Below, piece by piece: positions 1 to 7,863 of a stretch of DNA of 64,000 bases (position 1 is its first letter; each line of letters starts with the position of its first letter). The stretch lies in contig DGWD01000029.1 in the NCBI GenBank assembly GCA_002395155.1, positions 1-64,000 on the forward strand, in the 5' to 3' direction. Both the position numbers and the translations under genes were made by a program. The stretch is from Treponema sp. UBA4267. Lineage in GTDB: Bacteria; Spirochaetota; Spirochaetia; Treponematales; Treponemataceae. The notes under the pieces are model-generated. The model worked only from the letters and a program-made list of their open reading frames with translations. It was not told the origin of the DNA and did not search any database.

Positions 1-1871
1 ATTGAACCGCGAACAAGTTTTCCGTTCATCTGAGCGTACTGAACAACTTCTCCAACAACGCCGGCATTTGATGCATCTGGGAAGAGTTCTGCAATAAAGC
101 TCTTTACAGAATCCAGAGTGCGGACAATTTCTTCTCCATCATAACCATTAAGTTCAATATGCAGGTATGCGGCCTTAAAGTCTTCGCTGATGTAATCGTA
201 AAGGTCGCTTCCTCCAGAAATTTCGTAGAGGAACATAATCTGACTTACTAAATCCTGATCATCTGGAATTACATAGTAAGCAGGATCGTCGCCGTTTAAG
301 GTACGGTTCATTTCTTTAATAACTTTTGTTACAGAAGAAATGCGAGGCTTACTGTTAGAAATCTTTGTAGTAGGAAGTGTACCAATCATTTCTGTAAGCT
401 GATCCATTTTCTTAAGCTTTACAGGATCCTTCATAGCTTCTTCATCAGGATATTCAATAAGAACTTCGTAGCTGTATTGGCTTCCAAGCTGACTACGGGT
501 AATTGCCATAAGACGTTTTACATAGTCGGTTCGTTCTCCCATCATCTCGGTATAGTTCATGTTTACATTGATTTTTAAGATTCCAGGGATACAGGCGGCA
601 ACCACAAGAACAGTAGCAATAACAGTAATCCATTTTTTATTGAGGATTGATTTACCCATTGCTTCAACCTTAAGGTCAGAGGCAGTTGAACCGTCAGTTT
701 CGGCATGACTTGCATCCTTATCCTTTCCAAAGCTGTAGAGACAAGGAAGTAAAATCATAATGTAGATAAAGACAACCATTACGGCGGCAGCTGTTATTCC
801 ACCAACCCAGCGCATAGGTCTAATTCCTGCAGAAAGGTAAGAAAGCATACCGCCCATTGTTGTAATTACGGTAAAGAAAAGGGCCCAGCCAGAGTCACGG
901 ATACCCATAACAATAGATTCTTTACGCTGACCAGTTTTTCTAAAATGCATCTTAAAGCTGTTGATGTAGTGAACTGAATAACCAACGGCCAGGGCCATTG
1001 AAAGAAGAACGGTAACCAGAATCATAGTGTTGTTACCCTTAATGTTCATCCAGCCTGAAAAACCAAGAGTTGTTCCAAGAGCACCTATTGTTGCAATTGT
1101 TGGAACTACAACTCCTCTCAAGGAACGAATAAAGATGATAAGGAAGATAAGCATTACAATAAAGCCAATTCCAATACGGCTTATACACTGCTGATTTGTA
1201 ACTTTTTCTTCTTCGTATTCTGTGTAAGAAAGACCAGTTTCTCTTAAAGTCCATTTATCATTTGAACGGTACTTTTCTGATTTAAAGATTTCCATGGCCG
1301 GTGGAGCAATTTTTTTCATGGCAGTTGAAAGATCTTCTGAATACTGCTCTAAGTTGACGATGATCCAGGTTTCGGTACAATCTTCGCTTACAAGATTGTT
1401 TACCAGAGATTCACGGCTCATAATAAAGGCCTTTTTTTCGGCGAGCACAGCTGGGTCGCTTGGAACTCCGTCTTCAAAAGGACTTGAAACTTCAAAGCCA
1501 TCTTCGGTACCGACAGGAATTGAAAGTTCCATTAGTGAAGTTACAGAAGAAGCGTAGGGAACATTATTTAATAAATCCTGTCCCAGTTCATCAATCATCT
1601 GTAATATTTCAGGGTCAAAAACATCCTTTGCAGTAATGTGGGCAGCAAGGCTGTCAGTTGAACCAAAAATAGCTTCAAAGTGGTCCTGATTAAGTTTTGT
1701 TGTTTCCCAATCATCGAACCAGTCAGCTTCACCATTATCTAGCTCAAGGCGGCTAAGGCCTAAACAGCCGACTATGGTAAGAATAATTAAACCAATAATA
1801 AAAGCCCAGCGGTGTTTAACTTCAAAACGGCCGAACTTTTCGAACCAGTCATTAATTTTTTTGACTTGCAT
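1..1871 (-). CDS. MMPL/RND-family exporter, N-terminal part (cut by window edge)
   Basis: An open frame of 623 codons starts at the ATG at 1871-1869 and runs off the left edge. It has an N-terminal membrane segment (about residues 23-42), a long extracytoplasmic domain, then a block of membrane segments from about residue 225 with the spacing of sterol-sensing/MMPL domains, and a second extracytoplasmic domain after about residue 415. The family exports lipids or hydrophobic compounds using proton motive force; the substrate is unknown here. The start is preceded by GGGAG at a good distance. The gene is divergent from a TetR regulator, and three GATAAC-N3-GTTATC-type sites lie on its promoter, so TetR repression is likely. 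Confidence 0.85.
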   Translation of the reverse strand, partial: MQVKKINDWFEKFGRFEVKHRWAFIIGLIILTIVGCLGLSRLELDNGEADWFDDWETTKLNQDHFEAIFGSTDSLAAHITAKDVFDPEILQMIDELGQDLLNNVPYASSVTSLMELSIPVGTEDGFEVSSPFEDGVPSDPAVLAEKKAFIMSRESLVNNLVSEDCTETWIIVNLEQYSEDLSTAMKKIAPPAMEIFKSEKYRSNDKWTLRETGLSYTEYEEEKVTNQQCISRIGIGFIVMLIFLIIFIRSLRGVVVPTIATIGALGTTLGFSGWMNIKGNNTMILVTVLLSMALAVGYSVHYINSFKMHFRKTGQRKESIVMGIRDSGWALFFTVITTMGGMLSYLSAGIRPMRWVGGITAAAVMVVFIYIMILLPCLYSFGKDKDASHAETDGSTASDLKVEAMGKSILNKKWITVIATVLVVAACIPGILKINVNMNYTEMMGERTDYVKRLMAITRSQLGSQYSYEVLIEYPDEEAMKDPVKLKKMDQLTEMIGTLPTTKISNSKPRISSVTKVIKEMNRTLNGDDPAYYVIPDDQDLVSQIMFLYEISGGSDLYDYISEDFKAAYLHIELNGYDGEEIVRTLDSVKSFIAELFPDASNAGVVGEVVQYAQMNGKLVRGS

Positions 1872-1882
1872 ATATACTCCCA

Positions 1883-1906
1883 ATATGTTAGATATAACTA
1901 ACATAT
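1883..1906. promoter_or_regulatory. Inverted repeat in the 5' region of the MMPL gene
   Basis: A perfect 9-bp inverted repeat with a 6-nt centre (ATATGTTAG / CTAACATAT) lies between the operators and the ribosome binding site of the MMPL gene. It would form a hairpin in the mRNA leader or be a further protein site. Its sequence differs from the GATAAC operators. Confidence 0.5.
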
Positions 1907-1910
1907 TTTT

Positions 1911-1986
1911 GATAACGATGTTATCTTAGCGATAACGCTGTTACCTAGTCAATAGGATTTTGAAAGTTTTTGATAACACAGTTATC
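1911..1986. promoter_or_regulatory. Three TetR-type operators between divergent promoters
   Basis: Three 15-bp inverted repeats are visible: GATAACGATGTTATC (1911-1925), GATAACGCTGTTACC (1931-1945) and GATAACACAGTTATC (1972-1986). Start-to-start spacings are 20 and 41 bp, about two and four helical turns. A minus-strand promoter for the exporter (TTGACT at 1952-1947, 18-bp spacer, TAAGAT at 1928-1923) has the second site filling its spacer and the first covering its -10 end. The plus-strand tetR promoter (TTGACA at 1996-2001, 16-bp spacer, TATACA at 2018-2023) starts 10 bp after the third site. Repression of both genes by the TetR protein is inferred. Confidence 0.75.
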
Positions 1987-2042
1987 ATTTTTTAATTGAC
2001 AGTTCCTATTTTTTATTTATACAATACGCGCAGGAGGATTCC

Positions 2043-2666
2043 ATGGCCGAATCTTCATCAGAAACAAAAAGAAAAATTTTAGAAAGTGCAAAAAAAGAAT
2101 TTCTCGAAAAGGGCTTTGTAAATGCATCGCTTAGACGAATTGCAGCGAATGCAGGTCTAACTACAGGTGCAATGTACCGTCATTTTAAAGATAAGGATGC
2201 TCTTTTTTGTGCCCTTGTAGACAATGCAATTGAAGTTACAACAAAAGTAGTAATGAATGCCGATGTTATGACCCATATGAAGGATTGTAATCCTATGGGT
2301 AAGGAACATGAAGATAAAGAAAACCAGATTCTTAGAGACTTTATAGATTATGTGTATAGTGATTTTGACGCCTTCATCCTCCTGGTGTCAAAGGCTTCTG
2401 GTTCTACTCATGAACATTTTGTTGAGGAAATAAGTGATTTATATACAAAAAACTGCATGAAAACCTTGAACTGGCTTTATGAAGAGAAGTTTGTAAAAAA
2501 GCAGCTGGACGAATTAACAATCCATGTAATTGCTTCAAGTTTTATAAATGCTTTTAGAGAAATGATAACCCACAAGGTTCCAAAATATGAAGCGTTAAAC
2601 TTTGTTGCCAATATCAGAGACTTCTTCCATAATGGAACTATGTCTATTATGAATCCCGCAGATTAG
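2043..2666 (+). CDS. TetR-family transcriptional repressor
   Basis: 207 residues, a normal TetR length. The N-terminal helix-turn-helix domain covers about residues 8-55, with the family signature around LRRIAANAGLTTGAMYRHF. The remaining helical part has no recognisable ligand signature. The start ATG lies 6 nt after GGAGG (2033-2037). It is divergent from the MMPL exporter, and the shared intergenic region carries three identical-type inverted repeats, so it very probably represses the exporter and itself, with an exported compound as possible inducer. The ligand is unknown. Confidence 0.9.
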   Translation: MAESSSETKRKILESAKKEFLEKGFVNASLRRIAANAGLTTGAMYRHFKDKDALFCALVDNAIEVTTKVVMNADVMTHMKDCNPMGKEHEDKENQILRDFIDYVYSDFDAFILLVSKASGSTHEHFVEEISDLYTKNCMKTLNWLYEEKFVKKQLDELTIHVIASSFINAFREMITHKVPKYEALNFVANIRDFFHNGTMSIMNPAD

Positions 2667-2687
2667 ACGTTTAATTTAATTTTTCAC

Positions 2688-2746
2688 TTGAATATTTGTT
2701 CAAATGATAGTATATCTATGTGTAGGAATACTTGAATGAATGTTCA
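2688..2746 (+). promoter_or_regulatory. Promoter with two SmtB/ArsR-like operators before the ZIP gene
   Basis: A promoter can be read as TTGAAT (2688-2693), 17-bp spacer, TATATC (2711-2716). Two inverted repeats of the form TGAA-N6-TTCA overlap it: TGAATATTTGTTCA (2689-2702, covering the -35) and TGAATGAATGTTCA (2733-2746, in the 5'UTR), 44 bp apart. This resembles the 12-2-12 operator class of SmtB/ArsR metal sensors. No ArsR/SmtB gene lies in this window. Confidence 0.6.
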
Positions 2747-2761
2747 AGTGAGGAGTGATGT

Positions 2762-3547
2762 ATGTACTGGATAATTGCAAAAGGATTACTGATTCCATTT
2801 TTAGGAACTGCTTTGGGTGCTGCCTGTGTATTCTTTATGAAAAAAGAAATGAGTGCAGAGGTTCAAAAAATGCTTTCTGGCTTTGCGGGGGGAGTAATGG
2901 TTGCGGCTTCGGTATGGAGTTTGCTTATTCCATCACTTAATCTTGCTGATGAAGCTGGAATGGGTCGTCTCAGCTTTGTTCCAGCCGTTGTTGGTTTTTG
3001 TATTGGCATGGTATTTCTTTTAATACTCGATCATGTTATTCCTCATATGCATATAGATGAAACTATGGAAGGTCCAAAAACTAACTTAAATAAGACTACA
3101 ATGATGGTGCTTGCGGTGACCTTGCACAATATACCGGAAGGAATGGCCGTAGGTATTTTGTATGCCGGCTGGCTCAATGGAAATGCCAATATTACGGAAG
3201 CAGCGGCCATGGCTCTGGCTCTTGGAATTGCCATTCAGAACTTTCCAGAAGGGGCAATTATTTCTATGCCGCTGCATTCGAAAGGATTAAGTAAGAGTAA
3301 GGCTTGCTGGATGGGAGTTCTTTCCGGTATTGTAGAACCACTTTTTGGCTTTATTACAGTTTTACTTTCAAGCTTGATTTTGCCAGTTCTTCCATATCTT
3401 TTAAGCTTTGCTGCAGGTGCCATGATTTACGTTGTAGTTGAAGAATTAGTTCCAGAAATGGCAGAAGGAAAGCATTCAAATATTGGAACAGTCATGTTTA
3501 TGCTCGGCTTTTCTTTGATGATGGTGCTGGATGTAGCACTGGGCTAG
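2762..3547 (+). CDS. ZIP-family divalent metal transporter
   Basis: 261 residues with about eight hydrophobic segments. The two ZIP metal-site motifs are present: HNIPEG at residues 122-127 and QNFPEG at 159-164, and a His-rich loop (HVIPHMH, about 91-97) precedes them. The family (ZupT/GufA-like) imports zinc or other divalent metals through the inner membrane; some bacterial members are bidirectional. The start at 2762 is supported by AGGAG at 2751-2755; a shorter frame starting at 2755 is a shadow. The gene stands alone, with metal-sensor-like sites upstream and a terminator downstream. Confidence 0.88.
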   Translation: MYWIIAKGLLIPFLGTALGAACVFFMKKEMSAEVQKMLSGFAGGVMVAASVWSLLIPSLNLADEAGMGRLSFVPAVVGFCIGMVFLLILDHVIPHMHIDETMEGPKTNLNKTTMMVLAVTLHNIPEGMAVGILYAGWLNGNANITEAAAMALALGIAIQNFPEGAIISMPLHSKGLSKSKACWMGVLSGIVEPLFGFITVLLSSLILPVLPYLLSFAAGAMIYVVVEELVPEMAEGKHSNIGTVMFMLGFSLMMVLDVALG

Positions 3548-3580
3548 AGGGTTTAGCTTTCTTTGCAATGGCATGATAAA

Positions 3581-3618
3581 AAAAGGCACTTCATTACGAC
3601 AAGTAAGAAGTGCCTTTT
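3581..3618. terminator. Bidirectional intrinsic terminator
   Basis: A 12-bp stem (AAAAGGCACTTC / GAAGTGCCTTTT) with a 14-nt loop, A-rich before and T-rich after, sits between the convergent ZIP and flavodoxin genes and can serve both. Confidence 0.85.
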
Positions 3619-3635
3619 ATAACTCTATCCGATGA

Positions 3636-4055
3636 TTAAGCAATAGCTGATTTAGCCCATGCCTTACACTTTTCGATGCCTTCATCATCTGGAGTAAGGT
3701 TAATCATAAGGTTTTCAGCTGCAATTGTAGCACCTGCACCCTTTACTCTTTCTTCCCAGTCACGGAGCCACTGTCCGTCACCCCAGTCGTATGAACCGAA
3801 CAGGGCAACTTTCTTTCCAGAAAGAGCTGATTCAATACCATTGTAGAATTCTTCCATTGTGTCTTCCAGAACTTCATCACCCATAGCTGGGCTTCCCAAA
3901 AGAACTACATCACTTGCTGTAACTGCTGCTGAGTCTGCGGAATCAGCTGTTCCAAATGTTACTTCTGCACCTGCTGCTGCAACTGCTTCTTTAATTGCAT
4001 TTGCCATAGCTTCAGTATTTCCAGTTGTACTTGCGTATACGATTGCAACTTTCAT
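3636..4055 (-). CDS. Flavodoxin (short chain)
   Basis: 139 residues, a typical short-chain flavodoxin. The FMN phosphate loop STTGNTEAMA is at residues 9-18, and the aromatic FMN-binding stretch FGSYDWGDGQW follows at about 90-100. It carries single electrons for ferredoxin-dependent enzymes and commonly replaces ferredoxin when iron is short. It lies 13 nt after a DUF3793 gene on the same strand, so the two form an operon. The inverted repeats upstream of that operon (4648-4712) suggest control by a metal-dependent repressor, which is inferred. Confidence 0.92.
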   Translation of the reverse strand: MKVAIVYASTTGNTEAMANAIKEAVAAAGAEVTFGTADSADSAAVTASDVVLLGSPAMGDEVLEDTMEEFYNGIESALSGKKVALFGSYDWGDGQWLRDWEERVKGAGATIAAENLMINLTPDDEGIEKCKAWAKSAIA

Positions 4056-4068
4056 TAAATAACCTCAC

Positions 4069-4644
4069 TTATGCGACTATTTCAGTCTGTTTTTTATATT
4101 TTGTGATTATCTGAGGAACTGACAGTCCTTCATCAAACCATTTTTTACACATTTGACTACAATTGTTGTATTTACAACAGCAGACCTTTGCTTCTTCCGG
4201 ATTCGAATATGATTTCCAGTATCCGCAATATTTACAGTCCTTGCCTTGCATTCTTTCAAAACAAATTACATCTTCCAGAGGGTAACCCAAAAAGATTCCC
4301 ACTTCATGTGGAAAACCCCGACTATTTTTTAGGTTTTTAAAAAGTCTGTTCAGAACGGCAAAACTTCCTTTATCAACAGGATAGTCTTTGCCCCTTAAAT
4401 AGGCTTTTACAAATGGATCATCCAAAATTTGGCGTATCCATATAAGATTGTAGGAAAAAATCATTACAAGATTGTTTGAAGTTTTAAAAGCTTTTAATAA
4501 TATGCCCTGTTTGAAATATATTTTTTTCCAAAACCTGATTCGAGAGGCAGAATAACGTTTTTGGGAAACTGTAAACATGTTTCCTGGTTTTATGCCACAC
4601 AAGGAAGGTGCTCCACACTGTATCATAATCTGGTCTAGGGTCAT
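4069..4644 (-). CDS. DUF3793 family protein
   Basis: 191 residues from the ATG at 4644. The first residues (MTLDQ...HCAP-like start 'CGAPSLCGIKPGNMF') match the usual DUF3793 beginning; an in-frame TTG seven codons upstream at 4665 lies inside an inverted repeat and is less likely. AGGAG lies 11 nt ahead of the ATG. The C-terminal half has a Cys-rich stretch (CKYCGYWKSY..CCCKYNNC) that could bind metal. DUF3793 genes are often found beside flavodoxin and iron-uptake genes; the biochemical role is not known to me. Confidence 0.8.
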   Translation of the reverse strand: MTLDQIMIQCGAPSLCGIKPGNMFTVSQKRYSASRIRFWKKIYFKQGILLKAFKTSNNLVMIFSYNLIWIRQILDDPFVKAYLRGKDYPVDKGSFAVLNRLFKNLKNSRGFPHEVGIFLGYPLEDVICFERMQGKDCKYCGYWKSYSNPEEAKVCCCKYNNCSQMCKKWFDEGLSVPQIITKYKKQTEIVA

Positions 4645-4647
4645 TAC

Positions 4648-4712
4648 GTTAGCTACTCCTAACAAAATTTACCACTAAATTACTATAATCATGAAAGTTA
4701 GTCAATCCTAAC
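4648..4712. promoter_or_regulatory. Two GTTAG-N6-CTAAC operators at the DUF3793-flavodoxin promoter
   Basis: Two 16-bp inverted repeats, GTTAGCTACTCCTAAC (4648-4663) and GTTAGTCAATCCTAAC (4697-4712), lie 49 bp apart. Read on the minus strand they are GTTAGGA-N4-CTAAC, resembling DtxR/IdeR-type iron boxes (TTAGG...CTAA). The second contains the minus-strand -35 TTGACT, with TAATTT 17 bp further as -10; the first lies just before the DUF3793 ATG and overlaps its ribosome binding site. Iron-dependent repression is an inference. Confidence 0.6.
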
Positions 4713-4734
4713 TAGAAATATGAGATATTGGGAA

Positions 4735-4763
4735 TTGAGTAGATTTGTGAAAAGTTTTATATT
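4735..4763 (+). promoter_or_regulatory. Sigma70-type promoter of the first O-acetylhomoserine sulfhydrylase
   Basis: TTGAGT (4735-4740), a 17-bp spacer and TATATT (4758-4763) precede the gene; AAAGGAG follows at the ribosome binding position. No Cys leader peptide or terminator is seen here, unlike the two other sulfur operons. Confidence 0.6.
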
Positions 4764-4797
4764 TTCCCTTAATACCATTAAAAAAGGAGAATAAAAA

Positions 4798-6078
4798 ATG
4801 GAACAGTCATTTAACACAAAATGTGTCCAGGGCGGATACACTCCAAAAAATGGCGAACCTCGTCAGATCCCAATTGTTCAGTCTACAACTTTTAAGTACG
4901 ACACTAGCGAAGATATGGGAAAACTTTTTGATCTTGAAGCAAGCGGATATTTTTATACACGATTGCAGAACCCAACAAATGATTATGTAGCAGCTAAAAT
5001 TGCCGAGCTTGAAGGTGGAACTGCAGCAATGCTTACATCATCTGGTCAGGCTGCAAACTTTTTTGCTCTTTTTAATATTTGTGAAGCAGGAAGTCATATT
5101 GTTGCATCTTCTTCAATTTATGGTGGAACCTTTAATCTTATAAATGTGACAATGCGTAAAATGGGCATTGATGTTACTTTTGTAGATCCAGATGCAAGTG
5201 AAGAAGAATTGGACAAGGCTTTCCAGAGAAATACACGTGCCATGTTTGGTGAAACTATTGCAAATCCTGCTCTTACAGTTTTGGATATTGAAAAGTTCGC
5301 CCGTGTTGCTCACAAACATAATGTTCCATTAATTGTAGATAATACTTTCCCAACTCCTGTAAATTGTCGTCCAATTGAATGGGGTGCAGATATTGTAACT
5401 CACGCTACTACAAAATATATGGACGGTCACGGAGCCTGCGTAGGTGGTTGTATCGTAGACAGCGGTAAGTTTGACTGGATGGCTCACAAAGATTTGTTCC
5501 CAGGTCTTACAAGTCCAGATGAAAGTTACCACGGAATTACATATGCTGAAAAATTTGGAAATGCCGGTGCCTTTATCACTAAGGCTACAGCCCAGCTTAT
5601 GAGAGACTTTGGTTGTATCCAATCTCCACAGCATGCATTTATTTTGAACTTAGGTTTGGAAAGTCTTCATGTTCGTATGCCACGCCATGTTGAAAATGCA
5701 CAGGCCGTTGCAGAATTTTTGAACAATCATCCAAAGGTTGCAAAGGTTAATTACTCTGGACTTCCAACAGATAAATATTACAAACTTGGTCAGAAATATT
5801 TGCCAAATGGTGGATGTGGTGTAGTTTCTTTTGAAATTAAGGGTGGACGTTCTGAAGCAGAAAAGTTTATGAAGGCTCTTAAAGTTTTTGCAATTGAAAC
5901 TCATGTTGCAGATGCCCGTTCCTGCTGTCTTAATCCAGCTACTGCTACTCACCGTCAGCTTACAGAAGAACAGCTTAAGGCTGCAGGAATTCCTGCTGGT
6001 TTAGTTCGTTTGAGCTGTGGTCTTGAAGACAAAAATGACCTTGTAAATGATTTGAAACAGGCTTTGGATTTGGTTTAA
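4798..6078 (+). CDS. metY: O-acetylhomoserine sulfhydrylase (aminocarboxypropyltransferase)
   Basis: 426 residues, the usual length for the O-acetylhomoserine sulfhydrylase branch of the Cys/Met metabolism PLP family, which is about 40 residues longer than cystathionine gamma-synthase/lyase. The PLP lysine is K206 in HATTKYMDGHG, and the cofactor region SSGQAAN/ SSSIYGGT is at residues 81-111. The enzyme makes homocysteine from O-acetylhomoserine and sulfide in the cytoplasm. It stands alone with its own promoter. A second, clearly different copy lies at 53236. Assignment to sulfhydrylase rather than another gamma-replacement enzyme rests on length and similarity by eye. Confidence 0.88.
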   Translation: MEQSFNTKCVQGGYTPKNGEPRQIPIVQSTTFKYDTSEDMGKLFDLEASGYFYTRLQNPTNDYVAAKIAELEGGTAAMLTSSGQAANFFALFNICEAGSHIVASSSIYGGTFNLINVTMRKMGIDVTFVDPDASEEELDKAFQRNTRAMFGETIANPALTVLDIEKFARVAHKHNVPLIVDNTFPTPVNCRPIEWGADIVTHATTKYMDGHGACVGGCIVDSGKFDWMAHKDLFPGLTSPDESYHGITYAEKFGNAGAFITKATAQLMRDFGCIQSPQHAFILNLGLESLHVRMPRHVENAQAVAEFLNNHPKVAKVNYSGLPTDKYYKLGQKYLPNGGCGVVSFEIKGGRSEAEKFMKALKVFAIETHVADARSCCLNPATATHRQLTEEQLKAAGIPAGLVRLSCGLEDKNDLVNDLKQALDLV

Positions 6079-6154
6079 TTCAAGTCAGAAAAATCGGATA
6101 AGGTCAGTCAAAATTAGATAAAGACTAAAACATTCATAAAAGCAGTTTGGTTTG

Positions 6155-6193
6155 AAGTGCCCCCAATTATTGGACACTTTAACTAGGCTGCTT
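6155..6193. other. Imperfect inverted repeat downstream of metY
   Basis: AAGTG...CACTT (6155-6179) encloses CCAATTATTGG, and a run of T starts at about 6192. It could be a weak terminator. The sequence also resembles ends of some IS3-type elements, but there is no partner end and no transposase. The rest of 6079-6259 shows nothing else I can name. Confidence 0.3.
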
Positions 6194-6259
6194 TTTTTGT
6201 TTTTGGGTACTTTTTGTCTGGCAAGAATTACTAACCTATTTATAAAAAAAGGAATTTGT

Positions 6260-6265
6260 TATACT
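6260..6265 (+). promoter_or_regulatory. Possible -10 box only 10 nt before a start codon
   Basis: TATACT at 6260-6265 is followed by only 10 nt (no Shine-Dalgarno) before the ATG at 6276, so the transcript may be leaderless or nearly so. No good -35 box is seen. Confidence 0.4.
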
Positions 6266-6275
6266 CTCAACACCT

Positions 6276-7112
6276 ATGAAAAGACTTTGTAAGATTTTAA
6301 TTTTGCTTATTTGTAATTTATTTATTTTAAATCCAGTTTTTTCTGAAAATAAGGATTTATTAACAAGGGTTTTAGATGCAAAACTTCATACCAGAGTTTG
6401 CGAAAGTCCTGAAGCTGCTCTGGTTTATTTGAAAGATTTTAAAGCAAGTCTTGAAGCTGAAAATGCTTTTGCAGATAAGGATAGTATTGATTGTATAACT
6501 TTGAGTAATCTTTTAAACAACGAAATCTATATCTATATGTATGAAACTGATGCAAGCATTCAGGAACTGAAGGATTTTATTCTTGCGCAGTATAACGAAA
6601 TTGAAGAGTGGAAGTCGAACCATGGTGAAGACGAATATACACAATGGTTTATTCTTTCTACTTGGGATGTTGTAAATCAGACTATGCAGTTTATTCCGCA
6701 GACTACTGCAATTCGTCTTGGGTTGAAAGAAAAGCAGGAGTACGATTCTCTTGTTCAAAAGTATCCAGATTTTTCTTTTGGCTATATGAATGCGGCTTTG
6801 TGGTATTATTTTGCACCTGCAATTGGTGGGGGTAGTAAGACAGTTGCCCTTAATTACTTGCTTAAAGCGGTGGAAACTGCTTCTTATGATTATGAAAAAT
6901 TTTATTCTAGAATTTTCTGTTCCCAGGCTTTATATGATAAGGGTGATAAAGAGACTTGCAAGAAACTTTTGGAAGAATGTGATTCGGTTCTTCCAAATAA
7001 TGTCTATATACCATTTATTCGTTTCTTGAATGATAATGGATTTTCTCTTTTGTACTATACCAATAATCGTGACAAAGTTGAAAAGAAAATTGGTAAGTAC
7101 AAAAAGAATTAA
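6276..7112 (+). CDS. Secreted protein of unknown function
   Basis: 278 residues. Residues 1-23 form a signal peptide (KR, then a hydrophobic core ending ..VFSEN), so the protein is probably periplasmic; there is no lipobox Cys. The rest is mostly alpha-helical with loosely TPR-like segments (for example around residues 165-255, ALWYYFAPAIGGGSKTVALN). No enzyme motif is recognised. The start codon lacks a Shine-Dalgarno but follows a -10-like TATACT. It is convergent with the GNAT gene, 10 nt away. Confidence 0.7.
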   Translation: MKRLCKILILLICNLFILNPVFSENKDLLTRVLDAKLHTRVCESPEAALVYLKDFKASLEAENAFADKDSIDCITLSNLLNNEIYIYMYETDASIQELKDFILAQYNEIEEWKSNHGEDEYTQWFILSTWDVVNQTMQFIPQTTAIRLGLKEKQEYDSLVQKYPDFSFGYMNAALWYYFAPAIGGGSKTVALNYLLKAVETASYDYEKFYSRIFCSQALYDKGDKETCKKLLEECDSVLPNNVYIPFIRFLNDNGFSLLYYTNNRDKVEKKIGKYKKN

Positions 7113-7122
7113 ATTTTAGGAA

Positions 7123-7707
7123 TTAGATTTCTTTTACCATCATAAGTGAACCGCCTGGATAATGCTTTGTAACTTTAAATCCGAGCTTGCTGTAAAAAGC
7201 ATATCCAACAGTTTTTTTGTTTTCAGTAACAAGATACATGTACTTTTTTCCAGCTTTAGCCATTAATTCAGCCATAGCAGCCATTAATCTTGTACCAATT
7301 TTTTTACCCTGATAGTTCTGGTCGATGTTGATGTGGAAAGCAACTCCACCTTTTTTATCCTGCTTTTTATTTACGGCTACACAAATCTTATGAAAGAGAC
7401 CCCAGATTTTTGAATTTTTCAAAATCTTAGGAACATAAATTTCTTTCATTTTGGAAACAAACAGCTTATAGTCTGTACTTCCTAATATGAATCCACAAGG
7501 GGTACCTTTGTGCACAGCTACTAAAACATTCTGTGGTTCATAATCAAAATAATAGTCACTGTACATATAGCAGAGACATTCCTTCTTCTTTTCGGAACCG
7601 CCTCCATTATGTTTAACAGTATATGATGCTTCTTTTTTTAATACATTCTGCAAGGTCTTTCTGTCTGATTCTTCGAAAGGTCTTATAATAATTTCATTAT
7701 TATTCAT
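7123..7707 (-). CDS. GNAT-family N-acetyltransferase
   Basis: 194 residues. The acetyl-CoA pyrophosphate-binding motif is seen as NYQGKKIGTRLM (residues 131-142), followed by the usual helix and the C-terminal strand/loop with YAFYSKLGFK, where a Tyr often acts as general acid. The substrate cannot be told. The gene has an upstream extended -10 (TGCTAAAAT on the minus strand) and GAGG before the ATG. It seems monocistronic. Confidence 0.85.
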   Translation of the reverse strand: MNNNEIIIRPFEESDRKTLQNVLKKEASYTVKHNGGGSEKKKECLCYMYSDYYFDYEPQNVLVAVHKGTPCGFILGSTDYKLFVSKMKEIYVPKILKNSKIWGLFHKICVAVNKKQDKKGGVAFHINIDQNYQGKKIGTRLMAAMAELMAKAGKKYMYLVTENKKTVGYAFYSKLGFKVTKHYPGGSLMMVKEI

Positions 7708-7739
7708 AATGTATCCTCGGGCGATAATTTTAGCATATT

Positions 7740-7862
7740 TTGGGGGTTATTCGCAATAAAGAAGACTGGCAAAAAACTTATAAAAAAAGAGATACTTGAA
7801 GAAAGGGAAAATAAACTTCATACTTTAGGAAATTTACTAGAAGATATTGGAGTTTATTGATT
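7740..7862 (+). other. Short coding-like fragment before DUF368
   Basis: On the plus strand a frame reading about 40 residues ends with a charged helical stretch (KKEILEERENKLHTLGNLL) and a TGA at 7858-7860. It has no ATG or Shine-Dalgarno and begins inside the GNAT promoter. It may be a gene remnant or chance. It leaves no clear ribosome binding site for the DUF368 start at 7864, which suggests translational coupling or an internal promoter. Confidence 0.25.
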
Positions 7863-7863
7863 T

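Noticed and set aside
1294..1557. Open frame on the plus strand
   Set aside because: Lies antisense inside the well-supported MMPL exporter gene; composition is that of a shadow frame.
4713..4797. A Cys leader peptide before the first sulfhydrylase
   Set aside because: No short ORF with Cys codons and no terminator; only a plain promoter and ribosome binding site.
6155..6193. End of an IS3-type insertion sequence
   Set aside because: Only a short IS-like end sequence; no second end, no transposase, no target duplication in the window.
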